Part shown: positions 31,686 to 41,325 of the stretch, one piece after another
Numbering within the stretch: the first letter of the stretch is position 1
How the letters are laid out: every line of letters begins with the position of its first letter
Source of the DNA: Tissierellaceae bacterium
Lineage (GTDB): Bacteria; Bacillota; Clostridia; Tissierellales; Tissierellaceae
Length of the DNA stretch: 64,000 nt
Direction: 5' to 3'
Assembly: GCA_023229175.1 (NCBI GenBank)
Contig: JALNZV010000004.1
Coordinates: 1-64,000, forward strand
The notes under the pieces: generated by a model
Database searches by the model: none
What the model saw: the letters and a program-made list of their open reading frames with translations, nothing else
What the model was told of the DNA's origin: nothing
Position numbers and translations under genes: made by a program

Positions 31686-32603
31686 ATGAAAACTTATGAA
31701 TTATATGTAGGAGAAGATGAAGGTGAAAGATTAGACGTTTTTTTATCCAAAGAGTTAGACGAAGTGTCGCGTACATATATCCAAAAACTAATTAAAGAGA
31801 AATTAGTTTTTGTCAACAATAAAACACGAAAGTCTAGCCATTTGGTAGAAGAAGGGGATCATATAATAGTTAAATTTCCAAAGCCAAAAGTGTTGCAGGT
31901 ATTGGCAGAGGACATCCCTTTAGATATAGTCTATGAAGACAATGATTTAGTAGTAGTAAATAAACCTCAAGGACTAGTGGTGCATCCTGCACCAGGGAAT
32001 TATACTGGAACATTAGTCAATGGTTTACTATTTCATATAGACAAGCTGTCGTCCATAAATGGCATAATAAGACCAGGAATTGTACATAGATTAGATAAAG
32101 ATACCTCTGGCTTATTAATCGTTGCTAAAAGCGACAAAGCCCATAGAATCTTATCAGAACTTCTTAAAAATAAAGAGATTAATAGAACTTATTTAGCTTT
32201 AGTTCACGGTCTTATAAAACAAAACGAAGACACCATAAATTTACCAATTGGAAGGAGTTCTGCCGACAGAAAGAAAATGGCTGTCACTTACAAAAACAGC
32301 AAGGAAGCGATTACTGACTATAAGGTATTAAGTAGATATGACAATTACAGTTTAATTGAGGTCAGCTTGAAAACTGGCCGCACTCATCAAATCAGGGTAC
32401 ATATGGCTCATATCAATCATCCCATAGTTGGGGATCCGGTATATTCAAGAAGAAAAAATGAATTTGGTTTAGACAAGCAAATGCTTCACGCATACAAATT
32501 AGGTTTTCTGCATCCTGTTAGTAAAGATTATTTAGAGTTTGAAATAGAATTACCTCGGTATTTTAAAGATATCTTAGAGAATATTCAAAATAGGAGGAAA
32601 TGA
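31686..32603 (+). CDS. RluA/RluD-family pseudouridine synthase
   Basis: 305 residues: S4 RNA-binding domain at the N-terminus (ERLDVFLSKELDEVSRTYIQKLI), then the catalytic domain with HRLDKDTSGLLIVAKS (catalytic Asp) and KTGRTHQIRVHMAHINHPIVGDPVY. Modifies 23S rRNA; the exact positions are not certain. 10 bp after lspA. Confidence 0.94.
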   Translation: MKTYELYVGEDEGERLDVFLSKELDEVSRTYIQKLIKEKLVFVNNKTRKSSHLVEEGDHIIVKFPKPKVLQVLAEDIPLDIVYEDNDLVVVNKPQGLVVHPAPGNYTGTLVNGLLFHIDKLSSINGIIRPGIVHRLDKDTSGLLIVAKSDKAHRILSELLKNKEINRTYLALVHGLIKQNEDTINLPIGRSSADRKKMAVTYKNSKEAITDYKVLSRYDNYSLIEVSLKTGRTHQIRVHMAHINHPIVGDPVYSRRKNEFGLDKQMLHAYKLGFLHPVSKDYLEFEIELPRYFKDILENIQNRRK

Positions 32604-32610
32604 AGGTAAT

Positions 32611-33150
32611 ATGAATGTCAAAGCTGTTATTTTAGATGAAAAAGCTATTCAAAGGTCAATTACGAGAGTTGCCAATGAAATCATTGAAAGAAACAAGGGA
32701 ATTAAAGACCTTGTATTGGTGGGTATCAAGACGAGGGGATGCCCATTGGCTGAGCGGATTGCAAGGAAAATTGAGGAAATTGAAGAAGAAAAAATACCTG
32801 TGCTGTCCTTAGATATTTCACTTTATAGGGATGACTTGACGGAAATCGGTGAAAAACCCATAGTCAATGAAAGCTTTAGGATAAGTATAGACAACAAGGT
32901 AATTATACTTATCGATGATGTAATCTACACAGGCAGGACCGTAAGGGCTGCTCTAGATGCATTAATTGAAAAAGGCAGACCTTCAAGGGTTCAATTGGCA
33001 GTTCTAGTAGATAGAGGGCATAGGGAGCTTCCAATTAGACCCGATTACGTGGGTAAAAATGTACCTACTTCAAAAAGTGAGAATGTAAAGGTAAGCTTAA
33101 GAGAAGTAGACGGAGTTGACCAAGTCGTTATTTCAGATTACAAAGGGTAG
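32611..33150 (+). CDS. pyrR: Pyrimidine operon regulator / uracil phosphoribosyltransferase PyrR
   Basis: A 179-residue PRPP-binding protein: the PRPP motif VIILIDDVIYTGRTVRAAL, VGIKTRGCPLAERIA, and the basic C-terminal region. In Bacillus it binds pyr mRNA leaders to promote termination when UMP is high. No pyr biosynthetic gene and no anti-antiterminator leader are seen nearby, so targets lie elsewhere. Its stop lies inside the hairpin shared with rqcH. Confidence 0.95.
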   Translation: MNVKAVILDEKAIQRSITRVANEIIERNKGIKDLVLVGIKTRGCPLAERIARKIEEIEEEKIPVLSLDISLYRDDLTEIGEKPIVNESFRISIDNKVIILIDDVIYTGRTVRAALDALIEKGRPSRVQLAVLVDRGHRELPIRPDYVGKNVPTSKSENVKVSLREVDGVDQVVISDYKG

Positions 33151-33171
33151 AACTATTCTTCTACCCTTTGT
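33140..33171. terminator. Bidirectional terminator shared by pyrR and rqcH
   Basis: ACAAAGGGTAGAA (33,140-33,152) and TTCTACCCTTTGT (33,159-33,171) form a perfect 13-bp stem with a 6-nt loop. Both stop codons are within it: pyrR TAG at 33,148-33,150, rqcH stop at 33,153-33,155 on the minus strand. Confidence 0.85.
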
Positions 33172-34922
33172 AATTTATTTATATTTTCCTTTGATGGGCT
33201 TATGGATATTGTTTTATAGTTTACATAAATCACCATACCAGGCTTTGCGTTTTTAGGTTTTCTTATATTTTTTCGCTGAGTAAAATCAATGGGGACATTG
33301 GTTGATGTTCTGCTTTTGCTGTAAAATCCGGCCAAATTTGCAGCCTCTAGCAAAGTACTATCCGGTACAGAGGATTCTGTTGTTTTGATAATTACATGAC
33401 TTCCTGGTGCATTTTGAACGTGAAGCCAAATATCATCCTTTTTTGCAAATTTTAGGGTTAGATAGTCATTTTGCTTATTATTTTTCCCTACATATATGTG
33501 AAATCCATCGGAGGAAATATAATGAAGCGGCTTAGATATATTTTCTTTTTTCTTTTTTTTCAAATTTCCCTTTATATAATTTTCCTTTATCAGTTCTTCT
33601 TTGATTTCATTTATCTCTTCTATTTCTGTGGAATTTTCAATGCTAAATAATATATTTTCTAAGTACGAGATTTCATTTTCAGTCTCGGGAATTTGTCTAT
33701 TTAGAAGCAAATGTGCATTTTTAAGCTTTGAATATTTTTTATAGTATTTCTGAGCATTTTGAATGGGAGATAACTTGATATCTAAAGGAACGAGAATCTC
33801 TCTCATATTTTCGTCATAATAGTTTTCCAATGATATACTGTCTATTCCTTTGGGAATTTTATATAAGTTCGCAGATATTAAATCTGCATATACCTTATAT
33901 TTCTCCCTATCTTTGCTCTCGATAAGTTCCTCTTTTTGCTTTGACAATTTATTGAGGGTTCTGTCAAGTTTAACTTGAATAGTCTTTTTAATTGATTGAG
34001 ATTTTTGATTTATTCTATCAGAAGTGTCCCTCAGCTTATAAAATTCATTTAAAACATAAGAAATAGAATCCGAAAAGTATTTGTTTTTACTTCCGAATTG
34101 ATTAATATCCATTACGTGAAAGGCAATAATTTCTGAACCATCTTCCTTTAAAATATAATTGGGATTAAAATCCTCTTTATTTATTTTATCTACTAAGGAA
34201 TTAAATGAATTGAAAATGCTTTTTATATCCTCTTCATATAAACTGCCTACTGTTCGAAGAATGTCGGTATTCGACATAAAACATATTTCCCTACTAATCA
34301 AAGGGCTTAGCCCCATATAATTCATATAGAAAAACTTAAAAATTGGTAAGTTTTTATTTGCAGCATTTAAAAGATTCATAAATATTTCCTCTGTATTATT
34401 TAATGGATTAACTTTGTTTTGCAAAGGTGGAAATTCGTATTCTATACCAGGCAAAACTTGCCTTACCCTGCTCATATTCTCAGATACCCTTTTTACAGAA
34501 TCTATAATTTTTAAACTATTTTTATCAATTAAAATTATATTGCTGTGTTTACCCATTATCTCGACAATCAACCTTTTTTCAGATGGCTGACCGAATTCGT
34601 CAAAAGAGGAAATATCTAACAAAATTACCCTGTCCAATTGAAATTGCTCGACATTAAGCACAGTTCCCCCAATTAAATGTTTTCGAAGCAGCATGCAAAA
34701 CATAGGGGGCTCAGGTGGATTGGACTTCGTATATTTTGCCAAATAAACCCTTGGATTGTTGCTGCTTGATGACAATACTAGTTTATGATTAGTGCCCCTA
34801 TTGTGTATGTGAATGAGAATTTCATCTTTTTCCTGTTGGTATACTTTATCTATTCTTCCACCGACTAAGTTTACCTCAAGCTCTTTTACAACTGCCTTTG
34901 TCACTATACCATCATAAGACAT
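33153..34922 (-). CDS. rqcH: Rqc2 homologue RqcH (NFACT/FbpA family)
   Basis: Ribosome-quality-control factor that recruits tRNA-Ala to stalled 50S subunits and adds C-terminal alanine tails. 589 residues: N-terminal NFACT-N (MSYDGIVTKAVVKELE, GGRIDKVYQQEKDEI), HhH region, long coiled coil (about 290-450), and NFACT-R with HYISSDGFHIYVGKNNKQND, DDIWLHVQNAPGSHVII and KPGMVIYVNYKTI. The annotation as a fibronectin-binding protein is the older name. Minus-strand, convergent with pyrR. Confidence 0.94.
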   Translation of the reverse strand: MSYDGIVTKAVVKELEVNLVGGRIDKVYQQEKDEILIHIHNRGTNHKLVLSSSSNNPRVYLAKYTKSNPPEPPMFCMLLRKHLIGGTVLNVEQFQLDRVILLDISSFDEFGQPSEKRLIVEIMGKHSNIILIDKNSLKIIDSVKRVSENMSRVRQVLPGIEYEFPPLQNKVNPLNNTEEIFMNLLNAANKNLPIFKFFYMNYMGLSPLISREICFMSNTDILRTVGSLYEEDIKSIFNSFNSLVDKINKEDFNPNYILKEDGSEIIAFHVMDINQFGSKNKYFSDSISYVLNEFYKLRDTSDRINQKSQSIKKTIQVKLDRTLNKLSKQKEELIESKDREKYKVYADLISANLYKIPKGIDSISLENYYDENMREILVPLDIKLSPIQNAQKYYKKYSKLKNAHLLLNRQIPETENEISYLENILFSIENSTEIEEINEIKEELIKENYIKGNLKKKKKENISKPLHYISSDGFHIYVGKNNKQNDYLTLKFAKKDDIWLHVQNAPGSHVIIKTTESSVPDSTLLEAANLAGFYSKSRTSTNVPIDFTQRKNIRKPKNAKPGMVIYVNYKTISISPSKENINKLQRVEE

Positions 34923-35099
34923 ATTTATTCCTCCTGATTATCTTGTGTCAATAAGAGTATAACACTATTGAAGAAATTAATAAACAAAAGGTTTTTTGGT
35001 ACAATACATTAATATTTTGTAACATATTGTGGATTATTTCATTAAAGAACTGTATAATTCCAATTAAGACTAAAAAAGAGAAAGTATGAGGTGAATATA

Positions 35100-35981
35100 A
35101 TGTTAATGAGTATGACTGGATTTGGAAGAGGGGAATTTGTAAACGAACTTTTTAAAATAAAGGTAGAAATAAAAGGTGTAAACCATCGCTACAGCGATAT
35201 AAACATAAAAATGCCTAGGCATATTTCATATTTAGAGGAAAGGGTCAAAAAAACTGTAAAAGAGAAAATCAGCAGAGGAAAGATTGACATATATATAAAT
35301 GTAGATTATATTAATGAATCAGCCATAGATATTAAGGTCGATATACCTTTGGCAAAGTCATATAAGGGTACCCTGGAAAAATTGACCAATGAATTAGGAA
35401 TAGAGGACAATATTAGGCTATTTAATATTCTCAGTATGCCGGAAATAGTAAAGATAGAAAAAAAGGAGTTGGACGAAGACACCGTCTGGCAATACCTAAG
35501 TACTGCATTATCCGATGCGTTAAACGATATACTGAATATGAAGACAGTAGAGGGAAAATCAATGAAAGACGATATGCTGTCAAAATTAGAGGCTATAGAA
35601 GCAATGATAAATGAAATTGAATTAAGATCTCCTTTTATCGTTTCTGAATATAAGGAAAGGCTAAAGGAAAGAATCTCTGAGATACTGGATAAGGACATTG
35701 AACTTGACGAAAATAGACTAATGTTTGAAATAGCTTTATTTGCAGATAAAAGCAATATAAATGAAGAGATAGTCAGATTAAAAAGCCATATTGATCAATT
35801 TAGAACGATTGTCGATGAAGACGATGTGGTGGGAAGAAAATTGGACTTTTTAATACAGGAAATGAATAGAGAAACAAATACCATTGGTTCTAAGGCCAAT
35901 GACCTAGTAATTTCAAAAAACGTGGTGACTATAAAGTCGGAAATTGAAAAAATAAGGGAACAGGTACAAAATATTGAATAA
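35100..35981 (+). CDS. YicC/YloC-family endoribonuclease
   Basis: A 293-residue protein: N-terminal YicC-like region starting MLMSMTGFGRGEF with KGVNHRYSDINIKMPR, and the C-terminal DUF1732 part (GRKLDFLIQEMNRETNTIGSKAND, VVTIKSEIEKIREQVQNIE). Family members are RNases that act with sRNA/mRNA turnover. ATG 35,100 lies 6 bp behind SD GAGGTG. First gene of the run to coaBC. TATAAT at 35,053-35,058 is a candidate -10. Confidence 0.92.
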   Translation: MLMSMTGFGRGEFVNELFKIKVEIKGVNHRYSDINIKMPRHISYLEERVKKTVKEKISRGKIDIYINVDYINESAIDIKVDIPLAKSYKGTLEKLTNELGIEDNIRLFNILSMPEIVKIEKKELDEDTVWQYLSTALSDALNDILNMKTVEGKSMKDDMLSKLEAIEAMINEIELRSPFIVSEYKERLKERISEILDKDIELDENRLMFEIALFADKSNINEEIVRLKSHIDQFRTIVDEDDVVGRKLDFLIQEMNRETNTIGSKANDLVISKNVVTIKSEIEKIREQVQNIE

Positions 35982-35998
35982 TTAATGAGGAGGTAGCC

Positions 35999-36256
35999 AT
36001 GTCAATAAAACTAATTAATATTGGATATGGAAATATAGTATCGGCAAATAGAATTATTGCCATTGTAAGCTCAGAGTCTGCTCCCATCAAGAGGTTGATT
36101 CAAGATGCCAGAGAAAACGGTCTTCTTATAGATGCAACTTATGGAAGAAAAACAAGAGCTGTGATTGTCACCGATAGCAAGCATGTTATTTTGACACCTG
36201 CTCAGGCAGAGACTATTGCCAATAGATTTAGTTTCAAGGATGATAATCATGAATAG
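35999..36256 (+). CDS. remA: RemA-like extracellular matrix regulator (DUF370)
   Basis: An 85-residue DNA-binding protein with the family core NIGYGNIVSANRIIAIVSSESAPIKRLIQDARE and RKTRAVIVTDSKHVILTPAQAETIANRF. In Bacillus RemA activates matrix and osmoprotection genes. SD GAGGAGG before ATG. Conserved position between yicC and gmk. Confidence 0.93.
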   Translation: MSIKLINIGYGNIVSANRIIAIVSSESAPIKRLIQDARENGLLIDATYGRKTRAVIVTDSKHVILTPAQAETIANRFSFKDDNHE

Positions 36257-36270
36257 GGGGCTGTTTAAAA

Positions 36271-36885
36271 ATGTCTAAAGGTTTTTTACTGATAATTTCT
36301 GGACCTGCTGGTACAGGTAAAGGTACAGTATGTAAGGAATTGCTTAAAAGAAACACAAATATCATTTTCTCTGTATCAGCCACTACTAGAGGCCCGCGAG
36401 TCGGGGAAATTGATGGAGAAAACTATTTTTTTATTGATAAAGAAAAGTTTGAAACAATGATTGGCAATGACGAATTTTTAGAATACGCTTATGTTCACAC
36501 TAATTACTACGGCACACCAAAAAAATTTGTCATGGAAGAAATTAACAAAGGGGAAATAGTACTTTTAGAAATAGATGTGCAAGGTGCCATGCAGATAAAG
36601 AAAAACTATTCTGAAGCTGTGTTTATCTTTTTATTACCGCCTACCATGGAGGAGTTAAAAAATAGGATAATTAAAAGGGGTACTGAATCCGAGGAAGACA
36701 TAAATAGGAGATTTGAAAATGCCTTCAAAGAATTGGATTTTGTAGGGAATTACGACTATTTTGTTGTAAACGATATTGTTGAGGATGCAGTATCCGACAT
36801 TGAATCCATAATTAAGGCGGAAAAACTTAGGGTCAAAAGGCAATCTAGAATCAAAGAAAAAGTATTACTTAAGGGAGGAAGATAA
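36271..36885 (+). CDS. gmk: Guanylate kinase
   Basis: Phosphorylates GMP to GDP. P-loop SGPAGTGKGTV, GMP-binding SATTRGPRVGEIDGENY, ENFDNA-region ANAFKELDFVGNYDYFVVND. Normal length (204). 14 bp after remA and directly followed by rpoZ. Confidence 0.96.
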   Translation: MSKGFLLIISGPAGTGKGTVCKELLKRNTNIIFSVSATTRGPRVGEIDGENYFFIDKEKFETMIGNDEFLEYAYVHTNYYGTPKKFVMEEINKGEIVLLEIDVQGAMQIKKNYSEAVFIFLLPPTMEELKNRIIKRGTESEEDINRRFENAFKELDFVGNYDYFVVNDIVEDAVSDIESIIKAEKLRVKRQSRIKEKVLLKGGR

Positions 36886-36886
36886 T

Positions 36887-37096
36887 ATGTTAAACCCATC
36901 TTTTAATGAATTAGCAGAAAAAGGAGATAGTAGATATACTTTGGTTATGGTGACGGCTAAAAGAGCCAGACAAATTATCAAGGGCTCTCAGCCTCTTATT
37001 GAAACAACTTCTATAAAGCCTGTCAGCATAGCTTTAGAAGAGGTTTTAGATGGAAAAGTAAGCTATACTAGACCAAATACAAATAGTATAAAATAG
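36887..37096 (+). CDS. rpoZ: RNA polymerase omega subunit
   Basis: A 69-residue omega subunit: PSFNELAEKGDSRYTLVMVTAKRARQI and a KPVSIALEEVLDGKVSY tail. Starts 1 bp after the gmk stop with SD AAGGGAGG inside gmk. Confidence 0.95.
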   Translation: MLNPSFNELAEKGDSRYTLVMVTAKRARQIIKGSQPLIETTSIKPVSIALEEVLDGKVSYTRPNTNSIK

Positions 37097-37106
37097 GAGA
37101 ATTAAT

Positions 37107-38312
37107 ATGCTTAAAGATAAAACAATCATTCTTGGGGTTACTGGAGGCATAGCAGCCTATAAGGCTGCTGATCTAGTTAGTAGATTAAAAAAACAAAATG
37201 CAAATGTAGAGGTTATTATGACTGAAGGAGCTGCTGAGTTTGTAACGCCATTGACCTTTCAAACCATGTCAGGTAACATTGTACACACAAAGATGTTTAA
37301 TGAAATAATTGACTATGATGTGGAACATATTTCACTAGCCCAAAAAGGTGACATGATTTTAATTGCTCCTGCTACAGCCAATACCATAGGTAAAATAGCC
37401 AATGGTATTGCAGATAATTTATTGACTACTGTAGTTATGGCTTCCGATAAAAAGGTTTTCTTTGCTCCAGCTATGAATACTAAAATGTACCAAAATCCAA
37501 TAGTGAAAACAAACATGGAGAAGTTGAAGGATTTAGGGTATGGCTTTATTGAGCCTGCCATAGGGAAGCTAGCCTGTGGGGATTTTGGAGAAGGGAAAAT
37601 GGCAGAACCTGCTGACATTGTAGATTTCGTCATCGGTAGTTTTGTAGAAAAGGACCTCAGAGACAAAACCATTGTCATAACTGCAGGCCCTACCATTGAG
37701 CCCCTAGATCCAGTGAGATTTATGACAAACCACTCCAGTGGGAAAATGGGTTATAGCATTGCTAAAAATGCTGCTGATAGGGGTGCAAATGTAATTTTAA
37801 TCACTGGACCTACATCTATAGAACCTCCCAGGAATGTGGAGTTAATCAGGGTTAATACGACAGAAGAAATGCTAAATGCTGTTGGGAAACATTTCGATGA
37901 TTGTGATGTTTTGATAAAATCTGCGGCACCAGTTGACTACAAACCGAAAGATTTTAGTCAAAGCAAGATAAAAAAGAAGCAAAATGAAGATAAATTTTCC
38001 ATCGAATACGTAAAAAATCCAGATATAGCTGCTCACTTCGGCAAGATTAAAGAAAACCAGATTATGATAGGATTTGCCGCTGAAACCGACAATCTGTACG
38101 AATATGCGGCGGAAAAATTAAAGCAAAAAAATCTAGATTTTATTGTAGCTAATGACGTAAGTAAAGAGGGCGCTGGATTCAATGTAGACACTAATATAAT
38201 AACCATAATAGACAACAATGGCGGGATAACGAACTATCCAAAAATGGAGAAAACTCAAGTTGCAAAAGTTATACTGGATAGGGTAAAATATTTATTAGAT
38301 GATAAAGGTTAG
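37107..38312 (+). CDS. coaBC: Bifunctional phosphopantothenoylcysteine synthetase/decarboxylase
   Basis: Two steps of CoA synthesis in one chain (401 residues). CoaC part: flavin loop GGIAAYKAADL, catalytic His in DVEHISLAQ, PAMNTKMYQNP, and active Cys in KLACGDFGEGKMAEP. CoaB part from about 185: TAGPTIEPLDPVRFMTNHSSGKMGY, KSAAPVDYKP, FAAETDNL, and VANDVSKEGAGF. Ends in a terminator. Confidence 0.96.
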   Translation: MLKDKTIILGVTGGIAAYKAADLVSRLKKQNANVEVIMTEGAAEFVTPLTFQTMSGNIVHTKMFNEIIDYDVEHISLAQKGDMILIAPATANTIGKIANGIADNLLTTVVMASDKKVFFAPAMNTKMYQNPIVKTNMEKLKDLGYGFIEPAIGKLACGDFGEGKMAEPADIVDFVIGSFVEKDLRDKTIVITAGPTIEPLDPVRFMTNHSSGKMGYSIAKNAADRGANVILITGPTSIEPPRNVELIRVNTTEEMLNAVGKHFDDCDVLIKSAAPVDYKPKDFSQSKIKKKQNEDKFSIEYVKNPDIAAHFGKIKENQIMIGFAAETDNLYEYAAEKLKQKNLDFIVANDVSKEGAGFNVDTNIITIIDNNGGITNYPKMEKTQVAKVILDRVKYLLDDKG

Positions 38313-38335
38313 ATTAAAATCTAACCTTTAGTTTT
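38303..38335 (+). terminator. Terminator overlapping coaBC end
   Basis: TAAAGGTTAGATT pairs with AATCTAACCTTTA (13 bp, 2-nt apparent loop), then GTTTTG. The coaBC stop is in the left arm. Confidence 0.7.
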
Positions 38336-38373
38336 GAGTATTGGCATTTACGCGAAAAGGGTTGATAAAATTA

Positions 38374-40842
38374 ATGCTAAAATATGCACAGGTCATCATT
38401 GATAAAAAGGCTTCTCAGGTAGATAGACTATATACCTATACCATAGACAAACAGTTAATTAATGCTATAGAAGTTGGTATGAGAGTTGTAGTCCCTTTTG
38501 GAAGGGGCAATAAATTTATACAAGGTATTGTCATAGAAATACTGGATGACTACAATGACGACTATAAATTAAAAAAAATTGAAAAAGTTTTAGATAGTAA
38601 GCCCCTTATTTCAAAAGAATTGATTGAATTGGGCATGTGGATGAGGGACCATTATTTGACCTCATATATAGATGCAATGCAGCCTATTTTGCCTCCTGGA
38701 GATTTTAAAAGAATCAATACTTTTGTAAGCCTTAAGAAAACAGAATCTATTGAAAAACTCAGCAGCGAGGAAATATCAATTATAAATTACTTAAAAAATC
38801 ATAATAGAGTCTTAATGGAGGACTTAAAGAGGGACCTACTTTTACCCGGCATAAATAATGTTCTTGTTTCCTTAGAAGACAAGGGTATTATAGATGTAAT
38901 AGTAGATATAAGGACAACCATAGACATCAGAACAGAAAAATGGCTAAAGATATTTAATAATGACATTTCCTTGGACCGAATGTATGAAATTATTGGGAAG
39001 AGGGCTATAAAACAAAGAGAGATAATAGAGTTTCTATATAAGGTTAGGGATATTTCCTTCAAAAATTTTTCGATGTATATAGATACCTCCTTATCTACGG
39101 TAAGGGCTTTAGAAAACAAAGGCTTAGTTAAAATATATGAAAGGGAAGTTGGGAGGGAGCCCATAAAAAAAGAAATAGGAAGCTATCTAAAACATCAACT
39201 ATCTGAAGATCAAAGCTCCGTATATGATAGGATTATTAATTCCTTTTATGGAAAAGATAAACATAATAAATTTTTGATTCACGGCGTAACAGGCAGCGGG
39301 AAAACAGAAATATATTTACAGCTAGTAGAAGAGATGCTTAAAATCGGCAAGGACTCTATTGTACTTGTTCCAGAGATTTCCTTAACTCCTCAAACCATAG
39401 ATAGATTTGTAGGTAGATTTGGCGATTTAGTTGCCCTGCTTCACAGTAAATTATCTTATGGGGAGAGGTTTGACGAATGGAGAAAAATAAAAGAAGGAAG
39501 TGCAAAAATTGTCATAGGAGCGAGATCTGCTGTATTTGCACCTTTTAAAAACCTCGGGTTGATAATCATAGATGAAGAGCATGAGTCTACATACAAATCC
39601 ACACAAAATCCAAAATATGATACTTTGGAAGTGGCAGGGAAACGGGCGGATCTGGAATCCGGTTTCCTAGTTATGGGTTCTGCCACTCCTTCCCTTGAAA
39701 GTTACTATGATAGCCTGAATGGCGAAATTGTCCTCTTAGAACTAAATGAAAGAATAAATAACTATGCCTTACCAGAAATATCTGTAATAGATATGAGGGA
39801 TGAACTCAATAAAGGAAATAAATCAATTTTTAGCGAGGAGTTATATAATTCTATTTTAGAAAATTTAAATGATAAGAAGCAAAGTATATTGTTTTTAAAT
39901 AGAAGGGGCTTTTCTACCTTTGTATCTTGTAGGAACTGCGGATATGTTGTTAAATGTCAAAATTGCGATGTATCCATGACTTACCATAGAAATATTAATA
40001 AACTAAGATGCCATTATTGTGGCTTAGCTATTGAGCCGCCCACAGTTTGCCCCGTATGTAAAAGCAATTATATAAAATATTTTGGCATCGGTACAGAAAA
40101 GGTGGAAGAGATAACGAGGGAATTATTTCCTCAAGCTAAAATTGCAAGAATGGACATGGATACCACGACAAAAAAAGGAAGTCATGAAAACATTTTAGAA
40201 GAAATGAAAAGAAATAAGATTGATATTCTAATTGGTACGCAGATGATATCCAAAGGATTAGATTTTGAAAATGTAACTTTAGTTGGCATCATAGCAGCAG
40301 ATACAACCTTAAATTTACCAGACTTTCGTTCTCCGGAGAAAACATTTCAATTAATAACACAAGTTGCCGGCAGGGCAGGAAGAGGGGATTATAAGGGCAA
40401 GGTAATACTACAGACTTATAACCCGGACCACTACAGTATTGTACTGTCTAAGAATCAGGATTATAGAAAGTTCTATGAAATGGAAATAAGTTTAAGAAAA
40501 GAATTTTTATATCCGCCATATGTAAACCTTGTAAGTATCCTATTATATGGTGAGGATAATACAAAAGTTGCAAGGATTTCTAAAGAGATATATAATTTAA
40601 TGGCAGATAATTTGGAGTGGATTCCAAAGGGACATCTGGGTAAGTATCTTATTGGACCTTATCCCGCACCATTAGAAAAAATCAACAATAATTACAGATG
40701 GTTAATTTTGATAAAAACCGAGAAAAAAGATTTTACAAAGTTAAAGTCTTTTATAAAAAGGGTATATATAAATAATGAGTACAAATTACAGCTGGATCAA
40801 GTAAAATATAGTATACAAATAAATCCAAATTCGATAATGTAG
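38374..40842 (+). CDS. priA: Primosomal protein N' (replication restart helicase PriA)
   Basis: DNA helicase that reloads replisomes at stalled forks. N-terminal 3'-end binding domain (YAQVIIDKKASQVDRLYTYTID), Walker A GVTGSGKTEIY, DEEHE box, zinc cysteines in CRNCGYVVKCQNC and CHYCG/CPVC, then GTEKVEEI, GTQMISKGLDFENVTLVG and QVAGRAGRG. ATG 38,374 is chosen; the upstream TTG starts add residues not seen in the family. SD AAAAGGG is 12 bp away, rather far. Confidence 0.95.
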   Translation: MLKYAQVIIDKKASQVDRLYTYTIDKQLINAIEVGMRVVVPFGRGNKFIQGIVIEILDDYNDDYKLKKIEKVLDSKPLISKELIELGMWMRDHYLTSYIDAMQPILPPGDFKRINTFVSLKKTESIEKLSSEEISIINYLKNHNRVLMEDLKRDLLLPGINNVLVSLEDKGIIDVIVDIRTTIDIRTEKWLKIFNNDISLDRMYEIIGKRAIKQREIIEFLYKVRDISFKNFSMYIDTSLSTVRALENKGLVKIYEREVGREPIKKEIGSYLKHQLSEDQSSVYDRIINSFYGKDKHNKFLIHGVTGSGKTEIYLQLVEEMLKIGKDSIVLVPEISLTPQTIDRFVGRFGDLVALLHSKLSYGERFDEWRKIKEGSAKIVIGARSAVFAPFKNLGLIIIDEEHESTYKSTQNPKYDTLEVAGKRADLESGFLVMGSATPSLESYYDSLNGEIVLLELNERINNYALPEISVIDMRDELNKGNKSIFSEELYNSILENLNDKKQSILFLNRRGFSTFVSCRNCGYVVKCQNCDVSMTYHRNINKLRCHYCGLAIEPPTVCPVCKSNYIKYFGIGTEKVEEITRELFPQAKIARMDMDTTTKKGSHENILEEMKRNKIDILIGTQMISKGLDFENVTLVGIIAADTTLNLPDFRSPEKTFQLITQVAGRAGRGDYKGKVILQTYNPDHYSIVLSKNQDYRKFYEMEISLRKEFLYPPYVNLVSILLYGEDNTKVARISKEIYNLMADNLEWIPKGHLGKYLIGPYPAPLEKINNNYRWLILIKTEKKDFTKLKSFIKRVYINNEYKLQLDQVKYSIQINPNSIM

Positions 40843-40853
40843 GAGGAAAATAT

Positions 40854-41324
40854 ATGGCACTAAGGGAAATAAGAATAGACGGCGATCCAATTTTACGAAA
40901 GAAATCTAGGGAAATTACTGAAATTACGGAAAGAATAAAAGTGATGTTAGATGATATGATAGAAACCATGAATGAGGCAGAAGGTGTCGGGCTGGCCGCC
41001 CCACAAATAGGCGTCCTAAGGAGGGCCGTAGTCATAGATGTTGGTCAAGGTCCGCTAAAGCTTATTAACCCAGAAATCTTAGAGGTGGAAGGTGAAGTGG
41101 TGGACGTAGAAGGGTGTCTTTCTGTTCCAGGAAGGTCGGGGACAGTCTCCAGGCCAGAGAAGGTAAAGATACGATATTTAGATGAAGATGGCAATGAAAA
41201 GGAACTTGAAAGTGAAGGGCTTTTGGCTAGGGCAATATGCCATGAAATAGACCACTTAGAGGGTGTTTTATACACAGATAAAATGATAGAGGAAATAATT
41301 CCAGAAGAAGATGAAGAGGTGTAA
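40854..41324 (+). CDS. def: Peptide deformylase
   Basis: Removes the N-formyl group from nascent proteins. Motifs GVGLAAPQIG, EGCLSVPG and HEIDHLEGVLY (metal site Cys, two His and Glu). 156 residues, SD AGGAGG. Placed before fmt as in many bacteria. Confidence 0.96.
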   Translation: MALREIRIDGDPILRKKSREITEITERIKVMLDDMIETMNEAEGVGLAAPQIGVLRRAVVIDVGQGPLKLINPEILEVEGEVVDVEGCLSVPGRSGTVSRPEKVKIRYLDEDGNEKELESEGLLARAICHEIDHLEGVLYTDKMIEEIIPEEDEEV

Positions 41325-41325
41325 T

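Noticed and set aside
38799..39164. 121-codon minus-strand frame inside priA
   Set aside because: Shadow of a conserved gene, no SD, no recognisable product; the same applies to other antisense frames in core genes such as 51,941-52,645 and 35,306-35,755.
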